This document shows, piece after piece, positions 41,979 through 51,310 of a stretch of DNA of 64,000 bases. The notes under the pieces were generated by a model, which made no database searches, was not told where the DNA came from, and saw only the letters and a list, made by a program, of their open reading frames with translations. The first letter of the stretch is position 1. Each line of letters begins with the position of its first letter. The translations under genes were made by a program, and so were the position numbers. Origin of the DNA: 2-12-FULL-35-23 sp965196985 (lineage in GTDB: Bacteria; Pseudomonadota; Gammaproteobacteria; UBA12402); the NCBI GenBank assembly GCA_965196985.1, contig CBDALO010000170.1:7555-71554 (forward strand), written 5' to 3'.

Positions 41979-44083
41979 CAGCTGACCCTGTCGGTCGAAT
42001 CGGACGAAGTACCTGTAGAGGTCAACGACGGCGTCCACAGGCGTGCCGTCGACCGCGGAGTAGTCGACGAGTTCGAGCGCGTCGCACCCGATCGAGGCAT
42101 CGGAGTTCCGGTGGGGGCATCCCGCGAGGGTGGGGTGAACACTTTCATCGGCGCGATACTCGACCGTGGGCCTCCGTCCCATGTCTCACTCACCGACGAA
42201 GTGCTGCGCGGTGAACCGGCTTCGGTTCCGACCAACTGGCGAGCGAGTGCCTGGCCTCGATTGGCGGCGGTACCTGCGGTTTGCGGCCGATCGGCGACGG
42301 GCCGCTTGAGGCCCGTAGAACTCTTCGCGGTACCGGCGAGGCTTCGGCGCCGCACGTCGTTTTTGCGTGAATCCGTCAGACGCTGTTGGCGATCCATCGT
42401 CTTACGCGCGTCGACGCGCGATTTGTCGACCTCGTGGCGACGTCGCTGATTCAACTCGCGTCCTTCTGGACGCACTGGTGTCACTGAATCCTTGTCGAGG
42501 TCACCACCGCGTTTGGTCGCCTTCCGAAGCGCGCCGACACCTTCCTCGACCATCGACGCTGCGGGACCGCCCACGACGGCGCTGCCGGCCTTGAAGAACT
42601 TCTGTTTCATCGACGTCTGCGCGTGACGAGCTTTGCGATTGAGTGCGCCCGCTTGGTTCTGGGTGAAGGTCTGAGTCATCCGTTTGAACGGGCGCATGAT
42701 GAACCAGCACACCGCAGTCAAGATGACCATGAACCACAGCCGCCACGTGCCGTCGACGAGACCGTTGTCGGTGTCGTACAGCTTGACCAGCGCCATCAGG
42801 TACAGCGCGATGATGACTGCGCCGGCCACGCCCCACATGTAGGCGGTGGCGATCATGCGGCACACGCGAGAGAGGGTGCCGCCGTGTGCGGCGGCGATCG
42901 GAACCCAGATCGGTGCGAAGAGAATTGCGAGTCGAATGGCCAGTAGCGCAGTGAGTTTGAGGATGGATGCGCCGATCCAGAGGATGGAGGGCATGGCGAG
43001 TTTGATCATCGCCATGAACCCTGTGCCGGTGCGTCCGGAGTCCTTGCCCTGGAACTGGCCGTACGAGAGGTTCAATCCGTCGAGTTTATCGATGATCTCG
43101 TCGTCGAACTTGGCTGCTTTCTCTTCGGCAAGCTTGCTCGCGGCTTCGTTGTCGCCGGCCACTTCTCGCTGCTCCGCGTACGAAAACGCGAGGGTGTCGC
43201 GGAGCTTCGGTCCGAGTTGCAGTTCCTGGTCGTTGAAGTTCGTGCCGAACCATCCTTTGCGCCAGTCGTCGAGGAAGATCTTGTCGATCAGTACATTGCG
43301 GGGGTCTCCGGTGTGTCCGGACACGGACAGCATCTGACCTTGTGTGTCGGTGATGATCGAGCCGAAGGTGTCGTCGGCGGCCTGGATGGCTTTTTGCGGT
43401 GCGCCGACGAACAGTGCTCCGATGGCCATTGCAGCGCCGGCGATCGCGACGGTGCGGGTCACGGCCGCGGCGTTTGATTTGAGGGCGTTCCAGATGATGA
43501 TCGTGGCGACCACCATCAATGCCACACCCAGCCACGTTCCGTAGACGCCGAGCATTCCGTTGGAGATTGAGGCGACGATCTGGTCGAACTGCACCATCGC
43601 TGGGGCGATTCCGGCCTCTTCTGCAGCTGCTCCGGTCTTTGTCTGGTCGTCGAGCCAGAACGCTGCAGCAGCGAATCCCTTGCCGATTGCGAGGAATGTG
43701 TTGCCCAGGGTGGTGTCCGCGACTGCGTCGGGTGCGCGGACCAGGTCGTTGCCGCAGCCGAGGTCGTAGGTGTACCAGCGCAATCCGGCCCATCCGTAGG
43801 TTTCGTAGCCGGTGCCGCCCTGTTTCGGTTCGCGGTCTTTGCTCGAGGAATCGAACTCGGCAGCCATGACCGAGTTCGGGAACTCGGGGGAGGGGACGTC
43901 TTTGCAGTCGAATCCGCCGGCAGATGCGATCGGCCCTCCCGGGGCGAGGAGGGGCACCAGCACCAGCGCCAGAACGGCGAGAACCCGCGCCAGCTTGACG
44001 GTCAGCGCCCGAATGCGCGATTGGTGAGGGATTGCCCTATCCGGCCCTGCCGAGGGCGCTCTGAGCCTCCTGATGGTGTTCAT
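41978..44083 (-). CDS. VirB6/TrbL-like polytopic membrane protein
   Basis: 701 aa. Signal-like N-terminus (LARVLAVLALVLVPLLAPGG), an external region with Cys residues (FDCKD, LGCGND), then at least six hydrophobic segments between residues 165 and 490 (for example GVALMVVATIIIWNA, IAGAAMAIGALFVGA, LTALLAIRLAILFAPIW, GAVIIALYLMALVKLY, WFMVILTAVCWFIMRPF), and a basic cytoplasmic tail of 210 residues. This is the pattern of the inner-membrane channel subunit. The last 45 residues are Ser/Thr/Arg-rich; another frame over the same bases looks equally coding (see findings). Overlaps the VirB4-like gene by four bases. Confidence 0.8.
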   Translation of the reverse strand: MNTIRRLRAPSAGPDRAIPHQSRIRALTVKLARVLAVLALVLVPLLAPGGPIASAGGFDCKDVPSPEFPNSVMAAEFDSSSKDREPKQGGTGYETYGWAGLRWYTYDLGCGNDLVRAPDAVADTTLGNTFLAIGKGFAAAAFWLDDQTKTGAAAEEAGIAPAMVQFDQIVASISNGMLGVYGTWLGVALMVVATIIIWNALKSNAAAVTRTVAIAGAAMAIGALFVGAPQKAIQAADDTFGSIITDTQGQMLSVSGHTGDPRNVLIDKIFLDDWRKGWFGTNFNDQELQLGPKLRDTLAFSYAEQREVAGDNEAASKLAEEKAAKFDDEIIDKLDGLNLSYGQFQGKDSGRTGTGFMAMIKLAMPSILWIGASILKLTALLAIRLAILFAPIWVPIAAAHGGTLSRVCRMIATAYMWGVAGAVIIALYLMALVKLYDTDNGLVDGTWRLWFMVILTAVCWFIMRPFKRMTQTFTQNQAGALNRKARHAQTSMKQKFFKAGSAVVGGPAASMVEEGVGALRKATKRGGDLDKDSVTPVRPEGRELNQRRRHEVDKSRVDARKTMDRQQRLTDSRKNDVRRRSLAGTAKSSTGLKRPVADRPQTAGTAANRGQALARQLVGTEAGSPRSTSSVSETWDGGPRSSIAPMKVFTPPSRDAPTGTPMPRSGATRSNSSTTPRSTARLWTPSLTSTGTSSDSTDRVS

Positions 44084-47000
44084 GCGGTACCGCCGAGGGC
44101 GTTCTTCGCCGAGGAGGAATTCAGCGCTGCGAACACATGCGCGAGATGCACGTAGTGGATCCAGCTTGAACGCACCAGCTCCACGTCGTCGGCCATCCGG
44201 ATCATCCAGCGCCGCGCTTCGTCCTGGTAGGAGGTGTCGGTGTCCTCGTCGAGTGTGTCCTCGCCGCCGCTGCCCAGTTCGGCGAGGAACTGCTCGAATC
44301 CTTGCCCGGTGGGAAGTTTGAGTAGTTTCAGGGCACCTTCGATTGCATGCGGATCACCGCCGACGTCACCGACGAACACCTCGTAGGTCAGGGCGGTCTT
44401 GTCGTCGCTGCCGTCCAATCCGAGGAAATCATCCGGGAGCTGTGAACAGACCAGGGCGCGGACCTTGAATTTGCGTGAGTCGCGGGCGATTCGGAGGTTG
44501 AGGGTGCGGCCGGCACCGGTGGATTCGAGGTATTTGTTTTCGTCGAGGAAGAGTACTTTGCGCACGTGGCGAGGCTTTTCGTAGACGAGCCTGTTCGCCA
44601 GCCACGCGGCCATGTGCATCAACGGCGCTGTCATCCGTTGCTGCGGTGTCCACTGCGAGGACGGTGTGCCTTCGGGCGGTAGCTGCAGGCCTGGCATCGT
44701 CAAGATCGTCAGTCGGATGTCGGCGTCGAATGCATCCGCTCCGCTGCCGATCGTGCCTTCCTCCGGGAACAACACCCGCGCTTCGGTCAGCTCCGACATC
44801 AAACTGAGCTGCTGGTACAACCCGTTCGCGCAGGTTTTGACGGCTTGGTCCGGATCGCTCACTCCGATCGATTGGATCGCGGCCAACACTTCTCGGAGGT
44901 TGTGGTTGCTGTCGCCGCCGACCATGTTCGCGGCCATGTGCAGCACGGGTTCGGTGTGTTCGAGGTGCAGATGCCGTTCGGTGAGCATCATCTTGAGCAC
45001 CGAGACGGCGACCTCGACGCGCTCGGCGGCGGCTGCACGCATATCCGCATCGAACTTCGACTGAGCCGCCGCGAACGGATCTGCATCCCGGGCGTACTCG
45101 ACGTTGCGGGCGTTGTACTCGGGATCATCGCGACGTGGATCGGTGATCACGCGGTACGGGTTCAAGGCGCCAGCGCGTGAATCGCGACCGGTGAGGGCGT
45201 AGACGCGGGCGATGTCGCGAAACTCCGGTAGTCCGGCCAACGCTGCGAGCGGGCCGGAGGGGTCGAGGACGACGCCGTATGCGCCGGCTCTGACGGCTTG
45301 GTAGACGATCATGCCGGCCAGGAACGTCTTTCCTGAACCGGGTACGGCGACGATCGGTGTCAGCCCGGACTTGTGCTTGATCTCGTGCGCGGCGAACAGG
45401 TCCCAGATCACCGGGCGCGGCGAGATGGATCCGGTCTCGCCCAGGACGACGCCCCGGCGGTCACCGATCCGGTCACTGACGGTCGCCATCCCGGCGGCGA
45501 CTGCTTCGACATCCATGTGCCGTTTGTTGGCGATGTTGGCTTGCGGCTCACCGGGTATGAACTCGCGCAGCAACTGGTATTGGCCGTGCTCTTGTTCGAG
45601 CGCGATGTGCGGTGAGTACATCTCCTGCAGATCGGAGACTTTCTGCCGCGCCTCGTCGGGGTCGGTGCCGACCACCGCGAGGCGGTACCACCCGGTGGTT
45701 CGAGTCGAGAGTCCGGAATGGTCTTCTTCGACGTCGGAGATCACGTCCTGTGCGCGGGCGTGCTGCTCCGCCAACTCTTTCGGCGGGACCTGATCGTGTT
45801 CGACGGTGTAGTGGTCGAACTGCGATTCGATCTTGCCGGTCAGGGAACGCATGGTGCGGATCGTTTTCGCTTTGTCGTGCAGTTCGATGCGATCGGACCA
45901 TTCGAGAGGTTCACCGGACGGATCGCCGATGATCTGCCACGGCAGCATTCGTTCCGGAATCGGTAGGGGAGCCATGCGGCCGATCGTCAGCACGATCACC
46001 ACGCCGGTGTACTTGCGGCCGTCGACGACGCCGGAGACGGTGGTGTACCCGTCGCCTGGGGTGAGGGAGAGGTCGGTGAGATCTTCCAGGGCGGCGACGT
46101 CGGTTTCTTCCCAATCTCCGGCGCCGGCGACCGCACCGCCAGCTTCCAGTGGCAGACCGATGGTCGCTGATCGGCGCAGCAAGTAGTCGATCGCGGCCGG
46201 TGTGGCCGGTGTTGCTTTCACTCCGCGGCCGGACATGATTCGTTCGAGTGCGGCGAGGTGATCGGCAAGGGCCTTCTGCTCCCGTTCGAAGGCGTCGTCG
46301 GCCCAGCTGTTCACCCCGGTGCACACTCTGCCCAGCAGTGGCCAGTGAGCGAGGTGACGCAGCATCCGGGCGGTCCAGTCCAACCCCTGGCCGAGTGAGG
46401 AGCGTTGCGGCAGTTCGATACCCCAGTAGCGGCCTTTGATCGTCGCGTTGGACCACAACATCGCATGCTGCTGCCCGCGCAGGTAGTCCGCCCATGACAG
46501 TGCGCCGGGAACATCGGGAATCGGGGTTGCCCACGTGTCGTGATCGACCGCCCACTGCGCGACAGGGAACGGGGTGCGCACCAGGCGGCGATGCACCCTG
46601 TTGACGCCGGCCTTCTGCAGATTGGTCAGGATGATCGCTTCGTCCTGGATGAAGCGGCGCTGCTTACCGGTGGTGCGGAAATTCCACGGCCCCTGGCGTT
46701 GGACGAACCACGCGGTAGACGTGGTCGCGGTGCGGGTGATGTTCGCTGATGTGCCGGTCAGTTTCAGGCGCACCGCTTTCCGTTCGCGGTCGGCACGTTT
46801 CTTCGCTGCTGCCTTGTCTCGATCTGTTGCCGACTTCGCACGCTTCTTGCCTGTGCGGCGACGCCGACCGCCGAGCACTTCCTCCGCGACCTGGTCAGGA
46901 TCGGTCGTCTGAGCGAAGTCGTCGGTGTCGTCGTAGTTGTAGTCGTACTCGGGAAGGTCGGGAGCGTGTGGGTGTTCGGCTTCGGACCACGCCCGCGCCG

Positions 47001-47124
47001 GTTGCGGAGCATGTGATTGGGCTGCTGCCCACGACGGCGGGAGCGCGCCCGGGGGAATGACCGGAACCGGGTCGTCGAGCTTCGGATCGAACAGAGCCGC
47101 AATGTCGTTGTCGTGAACGGTCAT
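44080..47124 (-). CDS. VirB4/TcpF-type conjugation ATPase
   Basis: 1014 aa. The N-terminal third is Pro/acidic and then basic (RRRRTGKKRAKS), followed by a VirB4 N-domain-like region. The ATPase domain has Walker A PIVAVPGSGKTFLAG near residue 593, a GVVLDPSG Walker-like strand, Walker B VLFLDENKYL near 860, and a later ARDSRKFKVRALVCSQ segment typical of VirB4/TraU-type ATPases. It energises assembly and substrate passage in the transfer channel. It overlaps the genes on both sides by four bases. Confidence 0.9.
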   Translation of the reverse strand: MTVHDNDIAALFDPKLDDPVPVIPPGALPPSWAAAQSHAPQPARAWSEAEHPHAPDLPEYDYNYDDTDDFAQTTDPDQVAEEVLGGRRRRTGKKRAKSATDRDKAAAKKRADRERKAVRLKLTGTSANITRTATTSTAWFVQRQGPWNFRTTGKQRRFIQDEAIILTNLQKAGVNRVHRRLVRTPFPVAQWAVDHDTWATPIPDVPGALSWADYLRGQQHAMLWSNATIKGRYWGIELPQRSSLGQGLDWTARMLRHLAHWPLLGRVCTGVNSWADDAFEREQKALADHLAALERIMSGRGVKATPATPAAIDYLLRRSATIGLPLEAGGAVAGAGDWEETDVAALEDLTDLSLTPGDGYTTVSGVVDGRKYTGVVIVLTIGRMAPLPIPERMLPWQIIGDPSGEPLEWSDRIELHDKAKTIRTMRSLTGKIESQFDHYTVEHDQVPPKELAEQHARAQDVISDVEEDHSGLSTRTTGWYRLAVVGTDPDEARQKVSDLQEMYSPHIALEQEHGQYQLLREFIPGEPQANIANKRHMDVEAVAAGMATVSDRIGDRRGVVLGETGSISPRPVIWDLFAAHEIKHKSGLTPIVAVPGSGKTFLAGMIVYQAVRAGAYGVVLDPSGPLAALAGLPEFRDIARVYALTGRDSRAGALNPYRVITDPRRDDPEYNARNVEYARDADPFAAAQSKFDADMRAAAAERVEVAVSVLKMMLTERHLHLEHTEPVLHMAANMVGGDSNHNLREVLAAIQSIGVSDPDQAVKTCANGLYQQLSLMSELTEARVLFPEEGTIGSGADAFDADIRLTILTMPGLQLPPEGTPSSQWTPQQRMTAPLMHMAAWLANRLVYEKPRHVRKVLFLDENKYLESTGAGRTLNLRIARDSRKFKVRALVCSQLPDDFLGLDGSDDKTALTYEVFVGDVGGDPHAIEGALKLLKLPTGQGFEQFLAELGSGGEDTLDEDTDTSYQDEARRWMIRMADDVELVRSSWIHYVHLAHVFAALNSSSAKNALGGTA

Positions 47125-47519
47125 CGGTGATCCTCACCGTCGAGATGGGCAGAAGTGGAGTCGGGTGCACCCTTGGTTAAACGTTCTGGCAGGGAGACGA
47201 ACACGGGTTTGCCCTGCTTCGGCGGACGCGGAGCAACGAGGTCGTTGAGGGCGGCTTTGAGGACCGATCGGAGCGGCCGGTCCGGGGTGACGAACTTCGC
47301 GATCCGGGTCGTAAGCCACACCGTGATCAGGGCCATCACCATCAGCGATTTGAACCCGAGCGGTACGTGCAGGATTCCTCGACCGATCACGAACACCACG
47401 ATGAAGGCGACGACGCCGACGATGCCGGCTGTGTAGCGGATCCGCACGGGCAGTGGATAACCGGTTGGACCGAGGTAGTGCCGGTCCACGCGGTACATCA
47501 GGTCGTCGTTGTCGATCAC
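47121..47519 (-). CDS. TcpE/PrgI/VirB3-like membrane protein
   Basis: 132 aa from GTG 47519 (AAGGA seven bases upstream). Two adjacent hydrophobic helices (TAGIVGVVAFIVVFVIG near 34-50 and SLMVMALITVWLT near 62-74) in the first half and a basic cytoplasmic tail (LRSVLKAALNDLVAPRPPKQGK). Small proteins of this shape immediately upstream of the VirB4 ATPase gene are VirB3/PrgI/TcpE-type subunits. The overlap with the ATPase gene (ATGA) supports a direct partnership. Confidence 0.7.
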   Translation of the reverse strand: MIDNDDLMYRVDRHYLGPTGYPLPVRIRYTAGIVGVVAFIVVFVIGRGILHVPLGFKSLMVMALITVWLTTRIAKFVTPDRPLRSVLKAALNDLVAPRPPKQGKPVFVSLPERLTKGAPDSTSAHLDGEDHR

Positions 47520-47557
47520 CGGGCAGTCCTTTCGGAAGTTCTCGGAGGGTGGAGGTT

Positions 47558-47884
47558 TTAGGTCGAGATACCGAAGAGCCCGAGGATCCAATTGCCGATC
47601 CCCGTGGCCGCCGATTCCGATGTTGCGATGCCGAGGTAGGCAAGTCCGAACAACCCGAGTCCGCCGACGGTGAAGACCTTCGACAGATTGCCCTTGAGCC
47701 CACCGACGAGGACCACACACGCGAGGGCGATGAGGATGGTGAAGACGATGTTGTCCTTGATCCACGCCCGCAGTCCGCCGGTATTGACGTCCGTCGACTG
47801 CGCGAGGACGACTACCTCTGATGCAGTGGGCGGGTGCGTTGTCGCGATCGACATGTCGATCACGGTGGAAGCGAGATAAAGCAT
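47558..47884 (-). CDS. Small membrane protein, first gene of the transfer operon (VirB2-like size)
   Basis: 108 aa from ATG 47884 (GGAG seven bases upstream). Three hydrophobic stretches: the N-terminus MLYLASTVIDMS, NIVFTILIALACVVLVGG near 46-63, and VFTVGGLGLFGLAYLGI near 73-89, separated by short polar turns. The size and two-helix core match VirB2-like or TcpD-like proteins that open Gram-positive transfer operons. It lies 80 bases downstream of the regulatory box at 47964-47986. Confidence 0.65.
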   Translation of the reverse strand: MLYLASTVIDMSIATTHPPTASEVVVLAQSTDVNTGGLRAWIKDNIVFTILIALACVVLVGGLKGNLSKVFTVGGLGLFGLAYLGIATSESAATGIGNWILGLFGIST

Positions 47885-47963
47885 GAGCACTCTCCAACAG
47901 GTTGTGAGACCAGATCCCACGAATGTGGTTGGGCGGGACCGTAGAAGAGTGAGGGTCGAGAGT

Positions 47964-47986
47964 TCAACGTGACCTGTGGATAACTT
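47964..47986 (-). promoter_or_regulatory. Transfer-regulon box, leftward operon
   Basis: Exact copy of the box at 20542 and 49059 (minus strand TTATCCACAGGTCACGTTGA), 80 bp before ATG 47884. A -35-like TTGAAC follows directly, and CTACGGT lies 17 bases on, matching the spacing at the other two copies. Confidence 0.7.
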
Positions 47987-48426
47987 TCCGGAATGTAGTG
48001 AACTGTCAGTGAATCGGGGAGAACAGTCTGTGAGGCGGTCGAAAATTGTTGTGGTTGCGGCGAATGCAGCGAGGTTTGGGATCCCCATTGTGGCGTGGGC
48101 GGTCCAGGGACTTCTTCCGGCGTCCATGCGCCTCAGTCCATATCGGGAGGAAGACCTAGCTCTCGCAGGGGCGCGAGCCTTCGGGAATGGCACGCGCAAG
48201 GGAGGTTCCCGCACATCTTCCGCAGGCTTGCAGGACGCGTCGGAACAATGATGTCCAGACTGTCTTGCCTATCGTGCTCCGACTGTCGTTGAGTGTCCCT
48301 CGCAGGCGCTTCTCACGCTGTGTCTCGACGGGCCTGCAGACGCATCAAAATCGAGGTCCGTTTCGGACAGGGTTTTCGGGGGTTGACGAGAACCCTGAGG
48401 CGCACAGTTTCAGAGCAGTTCAACGG

Positions 48427-48510
48427 CTGCGTGCAAGCAGCCTTGTGCGCACGCGTGCATGCAGGTTCGCAGGCAGGCATGCAAGCCTTCGTGCGGACCC
48501 GCTTGCAGAC
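48427..48510. repeat. Third cluster of the 12-bp motif
   Basis: Seven 12-mers in phase: CTGCGTGCAAGC, AGCCTTGTGCGC, ACGCGTGCATGC, AGGTTCGCAGGC, AGGCATGCAAGC, CTTCGTGCGGAC, CCGCTTGCAGAC. They share the GTGCANGC core of the array upstream of parA but are more GC-rich. Confidence 0.6.
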
Positions 48511-48588
48511 GGGTGTGAAGCGGGGTGGATTTTCCGAGGTGCGAATGGGGGTGGGGAAACGGGCGGATTCACCGTCCCCCTCCGGGGT

Positions 48589-48623
48589 CACTCCCCCCGG
48601 CCCTCCGGGCCTAGGGGGGAGTG
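48589..48623. repeat. Strong hairpin between the transfer operons
   Basis: CACTCCCCCC (48589-48598) pairs with GGGGGGAGTG (48614-48623), and inside it GGCCC-TCC-GGGCC continues the stem. About 15 base pairs with one TA bulge and no T-run, so it is not a normal terminator. Candidates: oriT structure or single-strand origin. Confidence 0.7.
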
Positions 48624-49058
48624 TACTCATGAAATTTGCGCCGCGCCAACCTATTTCAAGGTAGTGCAGGTCAGGGGTTGTGAAGGGGTTTGAGAGGCGC
48701 ATTGGGAAGTCGCATTGACCGGGTGCTGATGAATCCCGCTTTCACAGCTGCTGCAGAGACAAAACTGGACCTGCGAAATCGCTGCAGAAGGTTCGATGAG
48801 GGAAGGGGAGAGCGGGTCGAATCTGAGGTTTTACGGTGCTTGTTTCGGGGCGCGATTTTCCACCTCTTCGTTGTCGATTGCGACGAGGATTCAGGGCTGC
48901 GAACAAGCCCAATTCAAGGGTGCCGAGATGCACTCTGATCAAGGGATCGTCCAGCGTCGAAATCAGAGTCGATCGATCCTTGCTGCGACAGCTTCCCGAA
49001 GAGCTGAAACAAGTCGTTGATCTTGGGTCGGCGGGACACTCAAAAAAACCCTTCGAAA

Positions 49059-49081
49059 AAGTTATCCACAGGTCACGTTGA
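49059..49081 (+). promoter_or_regulatory. Transfer-regulon box, rightward operon
   Basis: Plus strand TTATCCACAGGTCACGTTGA, 89 bp before GTG 49170. It is followed by TTGAGG and, 17 bases on, CGACAGT, the same promoter layout as the copies at 20542 and 47964. Confidence 0.7.
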
Positions 49082-49169
49082 GGTTCTTTTGCCAACTCTG
49101 CGACAGTGCTCCCACAACGCACCCGGCGAGGCATATCGCGGGACTTGAATCGAGCGAAAGGAGCTGTCG

Positions 49170-51281
49170 GTGAGTAGAAGTCAGCACGATCCACTCAAGG
49201 ACTTCCTCGTCGACCTGTTCGGCTCCGACAAAGCGAAGGGGCAAACTGGTCAACCCGAGAAGCCAGCAGTCGGGAACTACCGTCCGATCGCTTTGATTCC
49301 TGTCTTTGTCGCAACTCTCATCTTCGCTGCCCCGCAAGTGATCGAGGTGGCAGATGCTGATGGCTCCGGGCATGCAATTGCGACTGAGGGAGCGCGCTTT
49401 GTCGACACGATCGCAGGGTTCCGCTGGGTGGTATTACTAGCCGCCTTTGCGTTCGTTCTTTGTGACGTTGTTCGGTACGTCTCGCACCGGCAGCGCGTCG
49501 GGCTCGACTCCCAGGTGCGACAAGCAACCAGGCATCTGCCGACCAAAATCAGTGTCGGCTTCCCACCTGGAATCGCGGCGGTGCGCAGCGCCAAGATCAA
49601 ACTTCCCCGTGGCGCGATCATTCGTCCGAAGGAATTGGACGAATTGACCAGCGCCGTACGTGCATCCGCCAGTCGACGTTCCGATAAGTGGACTCACCTG
49701 GTCACCCACGAGGCGCATAAAGATCAGATCATCATCACCCGCAAGGAAACGGAACCCGACACACGTTCCGCTCGGCACAAAGCGCTCGAACAAGCCCTCA
49801 AAGACGGCCCGCTCAAAGACCCCGTCGTCACAGTCGATTGTTACGACGAGTCTGGTGTCGAGATCGGTTTCAAGATCGCCTTCACGCCTTCGCTCAGCAG
49901 CGGTTCACACGGCTTTCAGAAGAAGGTCGAGGAAGCCCTCGCCTCGCTCGCTGGGGTACACGAATCAGGCCGTACATGGGCAACTGAATGGTCCCCGTCC
50001 GAGGGTCATCTCCGCATGAGCTTGCGTGCGCCGCTGCCTACACGAGTGGATCATCCGCTCGCTTTGGTTGATGAGGACTTGCGGCACCTCCCATACGCCA
50101 CGGCTGCTTCCGATCTGACCATGTTTTGGGATATTTCCACGAAGTCGAACAAGCCTCACTGCTTGATCGTCGGACCCACGGGCGGCGGTAAGACATCGGT
50201 GATCCGCACCTTGCTCACGGAAGCGGCTCGGCGCGGAATCCCGTTCGTGGGTGTCGACCCGAAGATGATCGAGCTCGACGGACTTGAGGGTTATCCCGGG
50301 TGCGCCGCCATCGTCTATGACGCAGTCCGCTCCGCGATGCTCGTGCGTGCGCTGCACAGCGAGATGATGGCCCGCAATCACTACGTCCATGTGAAGAAGA
50401 TCGAGCCGTCCCAGCTTCCGCTGCTGATCGCCGTGCTCGACGAGTTCTTCATCCTTTCGGGTAAGTGGCAGCGCCTAGCCAAGACCGGTGACGACGAAAC
50501 GCGGGCCATGCTCGCGCAGCTCGATCCACTCGGCGCGTGGGCCGATCTCGCCGTCCTCGCGCGCTCTGCCGGTATCCGGTTGCTGCTCGGTGTGCAACGG
50601 CCCGACGCGTCCCTCTTCGGCGGCGCCTCGGGCAACGCGCGCGACAACTTCGGTACCCGCATTTCGCTCGGAAATCTCTCGCAGGACGGCGCGATGATGC
50701 TGTGGGGCGACTCGCAGGTCGGCCGCGAGATCGACACGTCTGTTCCCGGGCGTGGAGTTGCGTTAGGCAATGATGGTTCGCCCGTCGATGCGCAGATGTG
50801 GTGGACACCGAATGTCGACCCGCACCCGAACAAGTGGAGCCAACTTTCGGACGACGAGAAGGCGATCATCGAAGGACTGCGGCCACAACAAGAGCCACAG
50901 ATCCAGTTCTACTCGAAGGAACTGCGCGTATTCATCGAGTCCGAACGGTCGATGGCGAAGGCATCCCGAGAACGCGGCGAGGCACCCGAACCCACCGTGT
51001 TGGGACAGGAATCGGAGGAACTTGCTGAGGACGACTTTGCGGATGCAATTCCCGCATCAGCCGTCACCGAAGGCATGACTGTTCTCATCGACGACGGCGA
51101 AGGCAATGAGCGCGCAGCCACGGTCTTCGCAGTCACCGTTATCCGAGACAAGGACACCGGCGATGTCACCGAAACGACCCTGACTTTCAACGGGACCGGA
51201 CGGGTTAAGAACCACATCACCTACGGGCCTCACGAGGTGGTGATCTTGCCCGAACCCGACAGAATCCTCACACCCGCTTGA
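49170..51281 (+). CDS. FtsK/TcpA-like DNA translocase (coupling protein)
   Basis: 703 aa from GTG 49170 (AAAGGAG six bases upstream). Two N-terminal membrane helices (IALIPVFVATLIFAA near 40-55 and WVVLLAAFAFVLCDVV near 86-101), then a helical domain and an FtsK-type motor: Walker A LIVGPTGGGKTSVIR near 330-344, FVGVDPKMIEL, Walker B LLIAVLDEFFIL near 418-429, and the arginine-rich GIRLLLGVQRPDAS. Gram-positive coupling proteins such as TcpA have this design and bring DNA to the channel. It is first in the rightward operon. Confidence 0.85.
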   Translation: MSRSQHDPLKDFLVDLFGSDKAKGQTGQPEKPAVGNYRPIALIPVFVATLIFAAPQVIEVADADGSGHAIATEGARFVDTIAGFRWVVLLAAFAFVLCDVVRYVSHRQRVGLDSQVRQATRHLPTKISVGFPPGIAAVRSAKIKLPRGAIIRPKELDELTSAVRASASRRSDKWTHLVTHEAHKDQIIITRKETEPDTRSARHKALEQALKDGPLKDPVVTVDCYDESGVEIGFKIAFTPSLSSGSHGFQKKVEEALASLAGVHESGRTWATEWSPSEGHLRMSLRAPLPTRVDHPLALVDEDLRHLPYATAASDLTMFWDISTKSNKPHCLIVGPTGGGKTSVIRTLLTEAARRGIPFVGVDPKMIELDGLEGYPGCAAIVYDAVRSAMLVRALHSEMMARNHYVHVKKIEPSQLPLLIAVLDEFFILSGKWQRLAKTGDDETRAMLAQLDPLGAWADLAVLARSAGIRLLLGVQRPDASLFGGASGNARDNFGTRISLGNLSQDGAMMLWGDSQVGREIDTSVPGRGVALGNDGSPVDAQMWWTPNVDPHPNKWSQLSDDEKAIIEGLRPQQEPQIQFYSKELRVFIESERSMAKASRERGEAPEPTVLGQESEELAEDDFADAIPASAVTEGMTVLIDDGEGNERAATVFAVTVIRDKDTGDVTETTLTFNGTGRVKNHITYGPHEVVILPEPDRILTPA

Positions 51282-51310
51282 GCCTTTACGCCACCTCGAT
51301 CGGAGAACCC

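Larger units (their letters stand above)
47885..49169. other. 1.3-kb intergenic region between the two transfer operons, oriT candidate
   Basis: No convincing gene in either strand; the open frames here are short, without ribosome sites and partly created by repeats. It contains, in order, the box at 47964, GC-rich inverted repeats near 48180-48240, the third 12-bp iteron cluster (48427-48510), a very strong hairpin (48589-48623) and the opposite box (49059). A transfer origin would be expected in such a divergent gap. Confidence 0.5.

Noticed and set aside
48313..48702. 129-aa minus-strand frame in the gap between transfer operons
   Set aside because: Composition follows the iterons and GC-rich hairpin; no ribosome site and no motif.
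48742..49194. Minus-strand 150-aa frame across the rightward transfer promoter
   Set aside because: It covers the box and promoter of the FtsK-like gene and looks non-coding; probably chance.
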